Assembly: GCA_029224905.1 (NCBI GenBank)
Contig: JAQXVL010000186.1
Location: 1 to 38,410, forward strand
Reading direction: 5' to 3'
Source: Bacteroidales bacterium
GTDB taxonomy: Bacteria; Bacteroidota; Bacteroidia; Bacteroidales; Muribaculaceae
DNA length: 38,410 nucleotides
Shown: positions 26,501-33,436 of the stretch, piece by piece
Position numbering within the stretch: position 1 is the stretch's first letter
Layout of the letters: the number at the start of each line of letters is the position of its first letter
Notes under the pieces: model-generated
What the model was told of the DNA's origin: nothing
Database searches by the model: none
Seen by the model: only the letters and a program-made list of their open reading frames with translations
Program-made: the position numbers and the translations under genes

Positions 26501-27355
26501 TTGACCATCGGAACCAACGGTACAACGTGCAACCCCATGCCCCGAGGCTACCGACGAACTTGTACAAGCGATGCCTTGAGGCGAAACTCCGAAAGAGCAA
26601 TAAGGCTTGATGCTTTTTATGCGAGTATTTACGGCGTTAATCATTTGGTTGACGTTGTTGCGACGCCAATTGCCTATCGACGACCATCCTGAACTTTTAA
26701 ATAGGTTATAGTCATTGGCTGCTGATGACTCTGGAATGTCGCTTGGGTAAAAATAGTCGTCGAAAATCACGCCGTCGACGTCATATTTCGTTACAATCTC
26801 GCCGACGACGTTGCAAATGTAGTTGGTCACTTCCGAAAGTCCGGGATTGAGGACATATGTTCCGTTATACTCAAGCAGCCAACCTTTGTTGTTTATGTTC
26901 TTGTCTTGGTTTGTCGAATTCCATAGACCTGTTTTCGCCGTGGCGAAACGGTATGGGTTAACCCACGCGTGCAACTCGATGCCGCGTTTATGTGCCTCTG
27001 CGACCCAGAATTCCAACGGGTCCCAGCCCGGGTCGGCTCCGCGAGAGCCGGTCAGGTAACTCGACCATGGCTCGTAGCTCGACTTGTAGAACGCATCGGA
27101 GCACGGACGCACTTGCAGATAGACCGCGTTGATGTGGGCTTTTTCGAGTTGGTTGAGGTAGTCGATGGCTTCGTTTTTCTGGCTGGTAATCATCGACGAA
27201 CTAACGCCGACACCGACGCTTGGCCAGTCGAGACTCAGGAATGACGTCATCCACGTGCCGCGGAGTTCTCGCTTCAAATACGTGTCGGCTGATACATTTA
27301 AGGTCATAACGGCAGCCGCCAACAGGAATAATAACTTTTTCGACAGAAATCCCAT
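23555..27355 (-). CDS. Secreted GHL10 (DUF187) glycoside-hydrolase-like protein with FN3-like repeats
   Basis: This 1266-aa protein has a signal peptide (KKLLFLLAAAVMTLNVSA). The GHL10/DUF187 TIM-barrel domain (about 28-400) shows LRGTWMTSFLSLDWPS, INAVYLQVRPCSDAFY, GIELHAWVNPYRF and DVDGVIFDDYFYP, the last with acidic residues that could be catalytic. Four Ig/FN3-like repeats follow (about 410-840), each with a YYWRVTTS-like strand. A beta-propeller-like region follows (about 860-1180). The final 75 residues (IYNIAGALISRNV, then GLFIVRCTTANGT) look like a type IX secretion C-terminal domain without the usual PNP start. The substrate is unknown; YngK-like relatives are poorly characterised. 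It is a single-gene unit with its own promoter. Confidence 0.82.
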   Translation of the reverse strand: MGFLSKKLLFLLAAAVMTLNVSADTYLKRELRGTWMTSFLSLDWPSVGVGVSSSMITSQKNEAIDYLNQLEKAHINAVYLQVRPCSDAFYKSSYEPWSSYLTGSRGADPGWDPLEFWVAEAHKRGIELHAWVNPYRFATAKTGLWNSTNQDKNINNKGWLLEYNGTYVLNPGLSEVTNYICNVVGEIVTKYDVDGVIFDDYFYPSDIPESSAANDYNLFKSSGWSSIGNWRRNNVNQMINAVNTRIKSIKPYCSFGVSPQGIACTSSSVASGHGVARCTVGSDGQYTRIFSDPVAWLKNRYLDFVSPQLYWGVSDYGSSYPLDKLDPWWSTVANQFSRQYYASIADYRSDKDMGSDYVSSFGGYDAIKKQIQYNRSLTKTGAPGIIHYRSISFKASHATLNLVNNLISTVYQKPALPPTMSWKKGSTTYGKVDNLEVSGTNLVWDAPASNIRYIVYAIPESKTTSAVQSTVSGGGIASDYMLGVTYTNSYAIPSAYQSGYYFAVTVYDRYGYEYDARYSNEITKFATKVTLTQPSNGATGVEGSATFSWTAGTGTNTKYTIQISSKSDFSTIVYEQSGLTTNSKTINVRTQLEGLTKYYWRVTTSENNAWDCTSDVSSFTTADKTPAGATTLQSPANGSTLDDVSSFGFSWTKVAGCTYYLQIASDANFSNVIYSADLQSNSTTISAATLPYNQTLYWRVTTSKEGYKDSVSEVWSFDTPHREYAEATTLVSPTSGKTVAGSFFLEFTHVNATQYTLEVSASSSFSSTVINTTLVTEPLSAPDGWGIADNGNWQFFISASTLANATYYWRVKTSAQGVYASYSETRSFKVNNASSESSYNVTYDNTDYNPSGCYNIENLWFRSTATGNMPSYTDFRYNRDFCVKDNVIYVTGRDENASTSSCYLAKFNALTGAYIGKLSLPTTVQAYYFPNNSIFKDSKGNVCIANMVLNCSSYAIKIHRIDLSSGSATQVASVTSSTGRRIDHCNVYGDVTSGNFFVLACEANTERVQKWTYRNGSLASQSTFTAPYYWPSNAGSFGMAPRVMPIDNDWFFINGCNTSLTKYNFSTGEYDSFDNANNDVIPEIGTNQDSQTVSTGGTFFQLGEDYFVVYPNKGIRQGSTFNIVSTNSDYEYALMEHLWEVPGMTGGFGPYATDSYGDICADHEISSDGKSANVYFYLPSIGFAAYTIYRNVPSGVDENVSSLKITRAGNRLTFNTTVDIVEIYNIAGALISRNVNTSSVNIGALKGLFIVRCTTANGTYTRKISI

Positions 27356-27396
27356 AACTTTTTAATTTTGGGTGGTTAAGGTTAGGTTGCTTTTGG

Positions 27397-27404
27397 CAAA
27401 TTTA
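27397..27404 (-). promoter_or_regulatory. Promoter -7 element for the GHL10 gene
   Basis: On the minus strand this is TAAATTTG, an exact TAnnTTTG match 41 bp upstream of the ATG at 27355. A TTTG at 27429-27432 is 24 nt further up, longer than the usual 19-21. Confidence 0.5.
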
Positions 27405-27588
27405 CTCCTAATAATTACGAAATGAAAGCAAATCTTCAACTATTTATCGAATTGTTAACGAATTTTAGATATTTGATTTGTTGTATATTAATAAAAGTGA
27501 ATGCGTCTATTGTAAATGAGATAATATTTTTATTTTGTATACAAAATCAGACGCTTTAGTGTCCTTATTCTGCAAAATAGTAATAATA

Positions 27589-27628
27589 GGATGTTCGACT
27601 CGAAAGCAAATGGATGTTCGGCTCGAAA
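27589..27628 (+). repeat. Pair of 17-bp direct repeats, 23-bp period
   Basis: GGATGTTCGACTCGAAA (27589-27605) recurs as GGATGTTCGGCTCGAAA (27612-27628), differing at one base. The 23-bp period is about two helical turns, as expected for tandem protein-binding sites, though a chance duplication is also possible. Confidence 0.7.
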
Positions 27629-27635
27629 AGTTGAG

Positions 27636-27676
27636 TTTTTTCCAAACCGGTCAAATTTTCGAGGTTTTGGAAAAAA
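27636..27676. repeat. A/T-rich inverted repeat
   Basis: TTTTTTCCAAACC (27636-27648) faces GGTTTTGGAAAAAA (27663-27676), pairing throughout except for one extra base. The T-run is on the 5' side of the hairpin on both strands, which does not fit a standard terminator. Confidence 0.6.
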
Positions 27677-27736
27677 TAGTATTGCTTCGCAACGCGCACC
27701 GGACTTCGTCCGACGTACGCTATAAGCTTACTCGCG

Positions 27737-27769
27737 AATATAACAAATCTCGAAAAGATTTGTTATATT
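27737..27769. repeat. Perfect 13-bp inverted repeat overlapping the thioredoxin promoter
   Basis: AATATAACAAATC (27737-27749) and GATTTGTTATATT (27757-27769) are exact reverse complements around a 7-nt spacer. The right arm covers most of the -7 element of the downstream gene, so the site could be an operator or a hairpin that affects promoter melting. Confidence 0.85.
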
Positions 27770-27771
27770 TG
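27764..27771 (+). promoter_or_regulatory. Promoter -7 element for the thioredoxin-like lipoprotein gene
   Basis: TATATTTG matches TAnnTTTG and lies 18 bp upstream of the ATG at 27790. It is embedded in the right arm of a perfect inverted repeat. Confidence 0.6.
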
Positions 27772-27789
27772 CAAAAAAATGAATCTGAC

Positions 27790-28239
27790 ATGAAGAAATT
27801 AGTATTGTTGTTTGCGGTAATTTTTGCCTTCAGCGCGTGTGCGCAGACGAAGACCGAAACCGCTACCGAGGAGACTGCAACGGTTGTCGAACCGACGGAG
27901 ATGAACCTTGAAATGTTCACCGAAAAGATATGCGACGTCAACACCAAGACGTGGAAATTCAAAGGCGAACGCCCGGCGGTGATTGACTTTTATGCCACTT
28001 GGTGCGGCCCCTGCCGAGCGCTGTCGCCTCTGGTCGACAAGGCTGCCAACGAATATGCCGGCAAGGTGGATTTCTACAAGGTGGACATCGACAAAGTGCC
28101 CGAATTGGCGCAACTTTTCGGCATTCAGTCTATTCCGGTGCTGCTGTTCATTCCGGTCGACGGCGAGCCGCAAGGTTCGATGGGGCTTATCTCCGACGAC
28201 GAATTGCATCAGCGCATCGACTCGCTGTTGGCAAAATAA
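27790..28239 (+). CDS. Thioredoxin-like lipoprotein
   Basis: The protein has 149 aa from the ATG at 27790. The track's start 85 codons upstream covers promoter and repeat DNA. A signal peptide with a lipobox-like end (IFAFSAC) puts a lipidated cysteine at residue 17. The thioredoxin domain has ATWCGPC (active cysteines about 72 and 75), a YKVDIDKVPELAQLFGIQSIPVL stretch and the cis-proline in SIPV. It likely acts as a periplasmic thiol-disulfide enzyme; reduction or oxidation cannot be told from the sequence. It ends 7 bp from the stop of the converging gtrA-like gene. Confidence 0.88.
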   Translation: MKKLVLLFAVIFAFSACAQTKTETATEETATVVEPTEMNLEMFTEKICDVNTKTWKFKGERPAVIDFYATWCGPCRALSPLVDKAANEYAGKVDFYKVDIDKVPELAQLFGIQSIPVLLFIPVDGEPQGSMGLISDDELHQRIDSLLAK

Positions 28240-28246
28240 GAGGCTC

Positions 28247-28624
28247 TTAGTCTCTTACGAAGTGCCGTACGAGTAAGAAATTTGTCGGCACGCAGATGGC
28301 AAACACCGGTATCATTGCCAGGCTCTTCGGTACCCCGACGTGAATGAATAGCAGGAGCAATGCCCATTGCAGAACGAAATTGACCACGTGACTCAGCGCA
28401 AAGCCTAACGCCTTGCGTAGGTTCGGGTTTGTCTTGAATGTGAAAAATACCGTCGAAAAGAAGTTGAACACAAAGCTCACCAGGTAGCCGACGACGAAAG
28501 CCGTATTGTGTCCGGTCGCGGAGAGAAGCAGTAGGTAGACGCCATACTGGATAGCCACGGCTGTTGCGCCGACAATGCAGAAGCGCAACGCCTCGCCGAC
28601 GGTTGTTTTCTCTATTTTACCCAT
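28247..28624 (-). CDS. GtrA family membrane protein (candidate polyprenyl-phospho-sugar flippase)
   Basis: The protein has 125 aa from the ATG at 28624; the track's longer ORF reads through the upstream gene in another frame. Four membrane segments are visible, with FCIVGATAVAIQYGVYLLLL, GYLVSFVFNFFSTVFFTFK and a C-terminal FAICVPTNFLLVRHFVRD typical of GtrA. GtrA proteins help move or organise polyprenyl-phospho-sugars. It overlaps the HAD gene end by 13 bp and is the last gene of a four-gene cluster. Mycobacterial Rv3789, a GtrA protein, belongs to the polyprenyl-phospho-arabinose/ribose system, which supports the grouping. Confidence 0.85.
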   Translation of the reverse strand: MGKIEKTTVGEALRFCIVGATAVAIQYGVYLLLLSATGHNTAFVVGYLVSFVFNFFSTVFFTFKTNPNLRKALGFALSHVVNFVLQWALLLLFIHVGVPKSLAMIPVFAICVPTNFLLVRHFVRD

Positions 28625-29211
28625 TTCGGAAAGTCGGAAAGTTGAAGCAATTCGCGGTCGCCTCGGCTGTCGCCATAGGCGTAAAGCACGTAGTCGGCGC
28701 GGTTGGGCTCGCATTCGAGCAGCCGTCGCACTTTCTCCGCGCCGTGGCAGTTTTTCGTGCTGAAGCGTCCCGTAAGATGTCCGTCGACGACTTCTACGCG
28801 AGTCGCCAGCACGCAGTCGGGCTCGACTCCTGCCGACGTGCACCACGGGCGCACCCATTCTTCGATGCTTGCGCTGACGACGTAGGTGCGGTCGCCCTCG
28901 GCAATGTGTCGGCGCAGTGCTTCGACCGTTTCCGTACGCTTTATTTCGTCGACGCGCCGGGCGAACTCTTCGCCGAGACGGCAAAATCGTTCGTATTTCA
29001 TGCCCTTGAAGAAGCACGCAAACAGTTGCTGTTTGGCATACGAATTGCTCACAAGGTGTAGTACGTATGCCGCCAAAACGGGTGAGCAAAGTGCCAATCC
29101 GGCATAGAGTCGACCGCTGCCGCAAGAAAATTTGATGAACTCAAACAGCGTGTCGCGCACGGTGAGCGTGCCGTCGAAGTCGAACGCTGCTACTTTCGGG
29201 CGATTTTCCAT
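28612..29211 (-). CDS. HAD-IB family phosphatase
   Basis: This 199-aa protein has the HAD motifs: FDFDGTLT (nucleophile D11 and D13), the serine in VVSASIEEW, and YGDSRGD near the end. It has hydrophobic cap-region segments (AGLALCSPVLAAYVLHLV), which may associate with the membrane. HAD-IB enzymes are often found next to or fused with UbiA-type phosphoribosyl prenyltransferases, where they are presumed to dephosphorylate the polyprenyl-phospho-phosphoribose product. It starts 12 bp after the UbiA-like gene and overlaps the gtrA-like gene. The substrate is inferred from context. Confidence 0.85.
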   Translation of the reverse strand: MENRPKVAAFDFDGTLTVRDTLFEFIKFSCGSGRLYAGLALCSPVLAAYVLHLVSNSYAKQQLFACFFKGMKYERFCRLGEEFARRVDEIKRTETVEALRRHIAEGDRTYVVSASIEEWVRPWCTSAGVEPDCVLATRVEVVDGHLTGRFSTKNCHGAEKVRRLLECEPNRADYVLYAYGDSRGDRELLQLSDFPKWVK

Positions 29212-29223
29212 CTTTGAGGCGTA

Positions 29224-30108
29224 TTAAATGTAAATAATAATCAAGAACGCAACAACCCATCCGGCAAGGCAAACCTGCAAGAATCTGTCGTGGATGAGCA
29301 CCTTCGTCGGGCTGCCGCTGCGGACGTTAACAATCGTAATTTGCAGATAGCGGATGATTCCGGCAAGGACGAATATCGAGGTTAAATAAAGATAATTGCC
29401 CCCCCCCTGGAATCGTGCAACTACGTCGCTGCTAACCGTATACATAATGTAGCACACCATCGTGACGGCAGCCACGAAGCCGATTGCTTGATTCATAAAA
29501 TCGAGATTGTAGGAGGCAACGTTTTTGCGAGGCAGTACTCCCGTTTGTTCGTAGATAGCCACATCGTCGCGGCGTTTGGCAAGTGCCAAAAACAGAGCAA
29601 GCAGGAACGTCATAAGCACAATCCAGTGCGAGATGTAGATGCCTGTGGCAAAGCCGCCGACAAAGATGCGCAGCACGAAGCCGATAGAGATGATAAACAC
29701 ATCGACGATTGCTATTTGCTTGAGCTTCAGGCAGTAGGCAATGTTCATAACGAAGTAGACGCCGATGGCGATGGCAACTTTGTTCCAACCATCGCCGATG
29801 AAATATGCCGATACAAACGAAGCCGCCAAGCAAATTGCGGCAAGTGCCCAACCGGCTGCCGTGCTGACAGCGCCGGAGGCAATGGGGCGGTGGCATTTCT
29901 TGGGATGTCGGCGGTCGGCTTCGACGTCGACAATGTCGTTGATGCAGTAAATGCCGGCGGCAACAAAGCAAAACGCAACGAACGCAAGTAGCGTCGGCAG
30001 AAGGGCATCAGTGTCGAAGAGTTGACCGCTGAAAAACAACGGCAGAAAGACGAATCCGTTTTTCAACCATTGGTGCGGTCTGAGCAGTAGAACGATATTT
30101 CGAATCAT
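29224..30108 (-). CDS. UbiA prenyltransferase, decaprenyl-phosphate phosphoribosyltransferase-like
   Basis: This 294-aa membrane protein has about nine hydrophobic segments. NDIVDVEADRRHPKKCHRPI (about 57-76) matches the polyprenyl-phosphate/metal motif of DPPR synthases such as Rv3806c better than that of quinone-type UbiA enzymes. DPPR synthase transfers 5-phosphoribose from PRPP to a polyprenyl phosphate. An uninterrupted G9 tract lies in the coding strand at residues 234-237 (FQGGGN), in frame here. The ATG overlaps the stop of the upstream GT-C gene as ATGA. Function rests on motif likeness; donor and lipid are inferred. Confidence 0.82.
   Translation of the reverse strand: MIRNIVLLLRPHQWLKNGFVFLPLFFSGQLFDTDALLPTLLAFVAFCFVAAGIYCINDIVDVEADRRHPKKCHRPIASGAVSTAAGWALAAICLAASFVSAYFIGDGWNKVAIAIGVYFVMNIAYCLKLKQIAIVDVFIISIGFVLRIFVGGFATGIYISHWIVLMTFLLALFLALAKRRDDVAIYEQTGVLPRKNVASYNLDFMNQAIGFVAAVTMVCYIMYTVSSDVVARFQGGGNYLYLTSIFVLAGIIRYLQITIVNVRSGSPTKVLIHDRFLQVCLAGWVVAFLIIIYI
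29399..29407 (-). repeat. G9 homopolymer inside the UbiA-like gene
   Basis: Nine consecutive C residues on the plus strand are nine G in the coding strand. Gain or loss of one base would shift the frame near codon 235 and remove the last 58 or so residues. Confidence 0.95.
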
Positions 30109-31367
30109 GCTTTAGCGGGTTTTGCGGTTTTCAAATCGAGCCAATACGCAGCCCAGATGATGGCAGCGAAGAAGAATGGATAGTGGTAGCGCGGCGAGAC
30201 GGAGAAAATACACGTCGACAGCGTGCCCAGCAGCAGTAGCAAGAGTAGGTAACCTTTGTCGGTCAGGATGTCTTTGCGCCGCTTGACGACGGCAATGACA
30301 AACATCAGCAGCACGGCGTAGTAGACCACCGACTTGTAGAACATATTCCACACGCGCTTGACAATCGACGCCTTGTCGGCACCGCCGTGGGCGGCTTTGT
30401 CGACAAACCCGTCGCCGCCGATAATCGGGCGTTCGGGCCACGAATCTTCGACATAGAGTCCGGCGAGTTTCATCACGTAGAGCGTGGCAAATCGTCCCGG
30501 GTGCGACTTAATCCACTCGATGGCGCGGGCTTTGCGAATGGAGTCGCGCTCGGCAAACGTGTAGCGCTCAACATCTTTGATGTAGCACGTCGAGGTCGAG
30601 TCGTTGCAGAGCGACGAAGCCACGCCGCCGTAGGCTTTGTCGTTGGCGGTCATTATCAGGTTGATGCCCGACGTGGTCGATTGGTAGACGAAATAGCCCA
30701 TTTGGCGTTGCGCCAACAAGCCGAAACCAATGCTCAGCAGCACGATTGGCGCCAAGAGGGCAACGTAAGATGTCCACCGCGATTTGTGCCGCCAAAAGTA
30801 CAGCAAAATCACCGGAACGAAGATGATAATCAGCGGGCGTACCCAGTTGGCGAATGCCAAAAGCACACCTGCCAAGGCAATCCTACGCAGCCGCGGTTGC
30901 AGCGATAGCGATAGCGCCGTAATCGACAGAAAAAGGAAAGGCACTTCGGTTCCCGCCGGCAGCACGACCATCACATTAGAATACATCAGGCAGAACAGCG
31001 TAACGGCGATGTAGGCTGTGCGTCGGCTGAAAAAGCGGTTCGAAAGATACCATACGTTCCACAGTATGCCGACGTTCATCAGCAAGTTTAGGAAGAAATT
31101 CGCCTTCAGCGTGCCGAACAATTTGAGCTGCAGAATGAAGAAGTTGATAAGTCCGGGAGCCCAAATATATGAGGTGTAGATACTGTCGACGTCGGGATAC
31201 CAAACGCCTTTTTCGAAGCATTCGGTAGCCATTTTTATGTATAGACCCTGGTCGCTACGTTGTGCAACGTCCCAAAACACAACGATAAGCACTACTTGAA
31301 GCAGAAACCACAGAGCCGTAGCTCCGATTGCCGCACGTTTCCAAGTCAATAGAGTTTTTAGTTTCAT
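30105..31367 (-). CDS. GT-C family membrane glycosyltransferase
   Basis: This 420-aa protein has roughly ten membrane segments. Near the N-terminus an acidic loop (RSDQGLYIKMATE) sits where GT-C enzymes have catalytic Asp/Glu. Then come YTSYIWAPGLINFFI and NWVRPLIIIFVP, which resemble the GT39/GT87-like group. GT-C enzymes use polyprenyl-phospho-sugars on the outer face of the membrane. It is the first gene of the cluster with UbiA, HAD and GtrA genes, so it may be the user of the lipid-linked pentose they would make. The acceptor is unknown. It starts at the ATG at 31367 behind a promoter that diverges from speA. Confidence 0.75.
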   Translation of the reverse strand: MKLKTLLTWKRAAIGATALWFLLQVVLIVVFWDVAQRSDQGLYIKMATECFEKGVWYPDVDSIYTSYIWAPGLINFFILQLKLFGTLKANFFLNLLMNVGILWNVWYLSNRFFSRRTAYIAVTLFCLMYSNVMVVLPAGTEVPFLFLSITALSLSLQPRLRRIALAGVLLAFANWVRPLIIIFVPVILLYFWRHKSRWTSYVALLAPIVLLSIGFGLLAQRQMGYFVYQSTTSGINLIMTANDKAYGGVASSLCNDSTSTCYIKDVERYTFAERDSIRKARAIEWIKSHPGRFATLYVMKLAGLYVEDSWPERPIIGGDGFVDKAAHGGADKASIVKRVWNMFYKSVVYYAVLLMFVIAVVKRRKDILTDKGYLLLLLLLGTLSTCIFSVSPRYHYPFFFAAIIWAAYWLDLKTAKPAKA

Positions 31368-31386
31368 TGTCGCTGTTTCTTTTGGG

Positions 31387-31394
31387 CAAAGATA
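31387..31394 (-). promoter_or_regulatory. Promoter -7 element for the GT-C/UbiA/HAD/GtrA cluster
   Basis: On the minus strand this is TATCTTTG, matching TAnnTTTG, 19 bp before the ATG at 31367. A TTTG at 31418-31421 is 23 nt further up. Confidence 0.6.
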
Positions 31395-31456
31395 GTGTAA
31401 AATAATCGTATAACGAGCAAAAACATAGAAATTAAGTTATATTGGTAGGTCTAATA

Positions 31457-31487
31457 GTTGAATAAACAATAATTTTTCGTATTTTTG
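31457..31487 (+). promoter_or_regulatory. Promoter of speA
   Basis: TATTTTTG (31480-31487) matches the -7 consensus, with a TTG at 31458-31460 exactly 19 nt upstream as a partial -33. The leader would be about 40 nt. Confidence 0.65.
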
Positions 31488-31533
31488 CGAAAATTTACTT
31501 ACACTAACCACCAAAACGAAGATACTAAGAAAA

Positions 31534-33429
31534 ATGAGAAAATGGCGTGTAGAAGATAGTGCAGAACTCTACAACATCAACGGTTGGGGTCTGAAATATT
31601 TCTCTATAAACGACAAAGGTCATGTGCAAGTGACCCCACGTGAAGACTATGCTCCGGTCGATTTGAAGGAGCTGATGGACGAACTGCAGGTGCGCGACAT
31701 CACTGCGCCGGTGCTGCTGCGTTTTCCCGACATTTTGGACAACCGCATTGAGAAAATTTCGCGATGCTTCGGGCAAGCCGCCGGCGAATATGGCTACAAG
31801 GCGCAAAACTTTATCATTTATCCGATAAAGGTCAACCAGATGCGCCAGGTGGTCGAAGAAATTGTCAGCCACGGACGTAAGTTCAACATCGGTCTTGAAG
31901 CGGGGTCGAAGCCGGAATTGCATGCCGTGCTGGCTACCAACATCGACGAAAGTAGTCTGATAATCTGTAACGGTTATAAAGACGAAAACTATATAGAATT
32001 GGCATTGTTGGCTCAGAAGATGGGTCGACGGATATATATCGTTGTAGAGAAGCTCAACGAACTGCGCCTGATAGCGACGCTTGCCAAGCGCTTGGGCGTG
32101 CGTCCCAACGTGGGAATTCGCATCAAACTGTCGAGCTCCGGTAGCGGAAAGTGGGAAGAGTCGGGCGGCGACCAAAGTAAGTTCGGACTTAACTCCAGCG
32201 AACTGCTCGAAGCCCTCGAGATTCTCGAAAAGCAAAAGATGACCGACTGCCTCAAACTTATCCACTTCCACATTGGCAGCCAAATCACTAAGATACGCCG
32301 CATCAAGAATGCACTTCGTGAGGCGACGCAATTTTATGTGCAACTCACGAAGATGGGCTTCGATATCGACTTTATCGACATCGGCGGCGGCTTGGGCGTC
32401 GACTACGACGGCACGCGCAGCAGCGCCAGCGAGAGCAGCATGAACTATTCCATCCAGGAGTATGCCAACGACGCAGTTTCAGCGCTCGTCGACGTCTGCG
32501 AGAAGAACGGCATCAAACAGCCGAACATCATCACCGAGTCGGGGCGCTCGCTCTCGGCTCACCATTCGCTGCTCATCTTTGAAGCTCTCGAAACCACGCA
32601 GTTGCCAATCTGGAACGACAACGAAGAGGTTGCCGCCGACGACCATGAATTGGCTCGCGAGCTCTACGACATCTGGGACAAACTCAACCAACAGCGCTTG
32701 CTCGAAAGTTGGCACGACGCACTGCAGATTCGCGAAGAGGCGCTCGACCTGTTCAGCCTCGGCATGCTCGACCTGCGTACGCGTGCGCAAATCGAAAAGC
32801 TGTTTTGGTCGGTTGCACGCGACGTCAACGACCTGGCGCGCGGCATGAAGCATGTGCCCGACGAATTGAAGATTTCGAAGATGTTGCCCGACAAATATTT
32901 CTGCAACTTCTCACTCTTCCAATCGTTGCCCGACTCGTGGGCTATCGACCAAATGTTCCCGATAATGCCCATCGCACGGCTCGACGAAAAGCCGACGCGC
33001 ACGGCAACTATTCAAGACATCACTTGCGACAGCGACGGCAAGATATGCAACTTCATCAGCGACCACGGCGTGTCGAATGCGTTGCCAATCCATCCGCTGC
33101 GCGGCAACGAGTCGTACTATATCGGCGTGTTCCTCGTCGGCGCTTATCAAGAGATCTTGGGCGATATGCACAACCTCTTCGGCGACACTACGGCGGTGCA
33201 CATCAGCGTCTATGCCGACCGCTACGAGATTGACCAAATCATCGATGGCGAAACGGTTGCCGAGGTGCTCGACTATGTGCAGTACAATCCCAAAAAGTTG
33301 GTGCGCAACGTCGAAACGTGGGTTACTCAGTCGATGAAAAAAGGCAAAATTACGCCCGAAGAAGGTCGCGAGTTCTTGAGCAACTATCGCTCAGGACTTT
33401 ACGGATATACCTATCTCGAAAAAGACTGA
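31534..33429 (+). CDS. speA: Biosynthetic arginine decarboxylase
   Basis: This 631-aa protein is the PLP-dependent, alanine-racemase-fold arginine decarboxylase SpeA. The lysine in YPIKVNQ (K99) forms the Schiff base, and DIGGGLGVDYDGT is the phosphate-binding glycine loop with the family's typical aspartates. It makes agmatine from arginine, the first step of one route to putrescine. The start is MRKWRVEDSAELYN, typical of the family, and length is normal. truA follows 7 bp later and may be cotranscribed. Confidence 0.95.
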   Translation: MRKWRVEDSAELYNINGWGLKYFSINDKGHVQVTPREDYAPVDLKELMDELQVRDITAPVLLRFPDILDNRIEKISRCFGQAAGEYGYKAQNFIIYPIKVNQMRQVVEEIVSHGRKFNIGLEAGSKPELHAVLATNIDESSLIICNGYKDENYIELALLAQKMGRRIYIVVEKLNELRLIATLAKRLGVRPNVGIRIKLSSSGSGKWEESGGDQSKFGLNSSELLEALEILEKQKMTDCLKLIHFHIGSQITKIRRIKNALREATQFYVQLTKMGFDIDFIDIGGGLGVDYDGTRSSASESSMNYSIQEYANDAVSALVDVCEKNGIKQPNIITESGRSLSAHHSLLIFEALETTQLPIWNDNEEVAADDHELARELYDIWDKLNQQRLLESWHDALQIREEALDLFSLGMLDLRTRAQIEKLFWSVARDVNDLARGMKHVPDELKISKMLPDKYFCNFSLFQSLPDSWAIDQMFPIMPIARLDEKPTRTATIQDITCDSDGKICNFISDHGVSNALPIHPLRGNESYYIGVFLVGAYQEILGDMHNLFGDTTAVHISVYADRYEIDQIIDGETVAEVLDYVQYNPKKLVRNVETWVTQSMKKGKITPEEGREFLSNYRSGLYGYTYLEKD

Positions 33430-33436
33430 TTGCCGT

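Larger units (their letters stand above)
27405..27736. other. Gene-free, A/T-rich intergenic stretch with repeats
   Basis: This stretch, between the GHL10 promoter and the thioredoxin promoter, has no convincing gene. An open frame (27535 onward) runs in frame into the thioredoxin gene, but it lacks recognisable protein features and crosses the promoter. It holds a pair of 17-bp direct repeats, an A/T-rich inverted repeat and a short GGAC-TTC-GTCC hairpin near 27703, described separately where notable. Confidence 0.6.

Noticed and set aside
27535-27789. 85-codon in-frame extension upstream of the thioredoxin-like gene
   Set aside because: It crosses a -7 promoter element, a perfect inverted repeat and direct repeats, shows no protein family features, and ends just before a clear lipoprotein signal peptide at 27790.
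28237-28257. TAAGAG/CTCTTA hairpin at the convergent ends of the thioredoxin-like and GtrA genes
   Set aside because: The stem is short and lies within coding ends, with no T-tract; too weak to call a terminator.
28247-29125. 292-aa ORF covering gtrA and much of the HAD gene
   Set aside because: Only the last 125 residues, from the ATG at 28624, look like a protein family. The upstream part is an Arg-rich shadow of the HAD gene.
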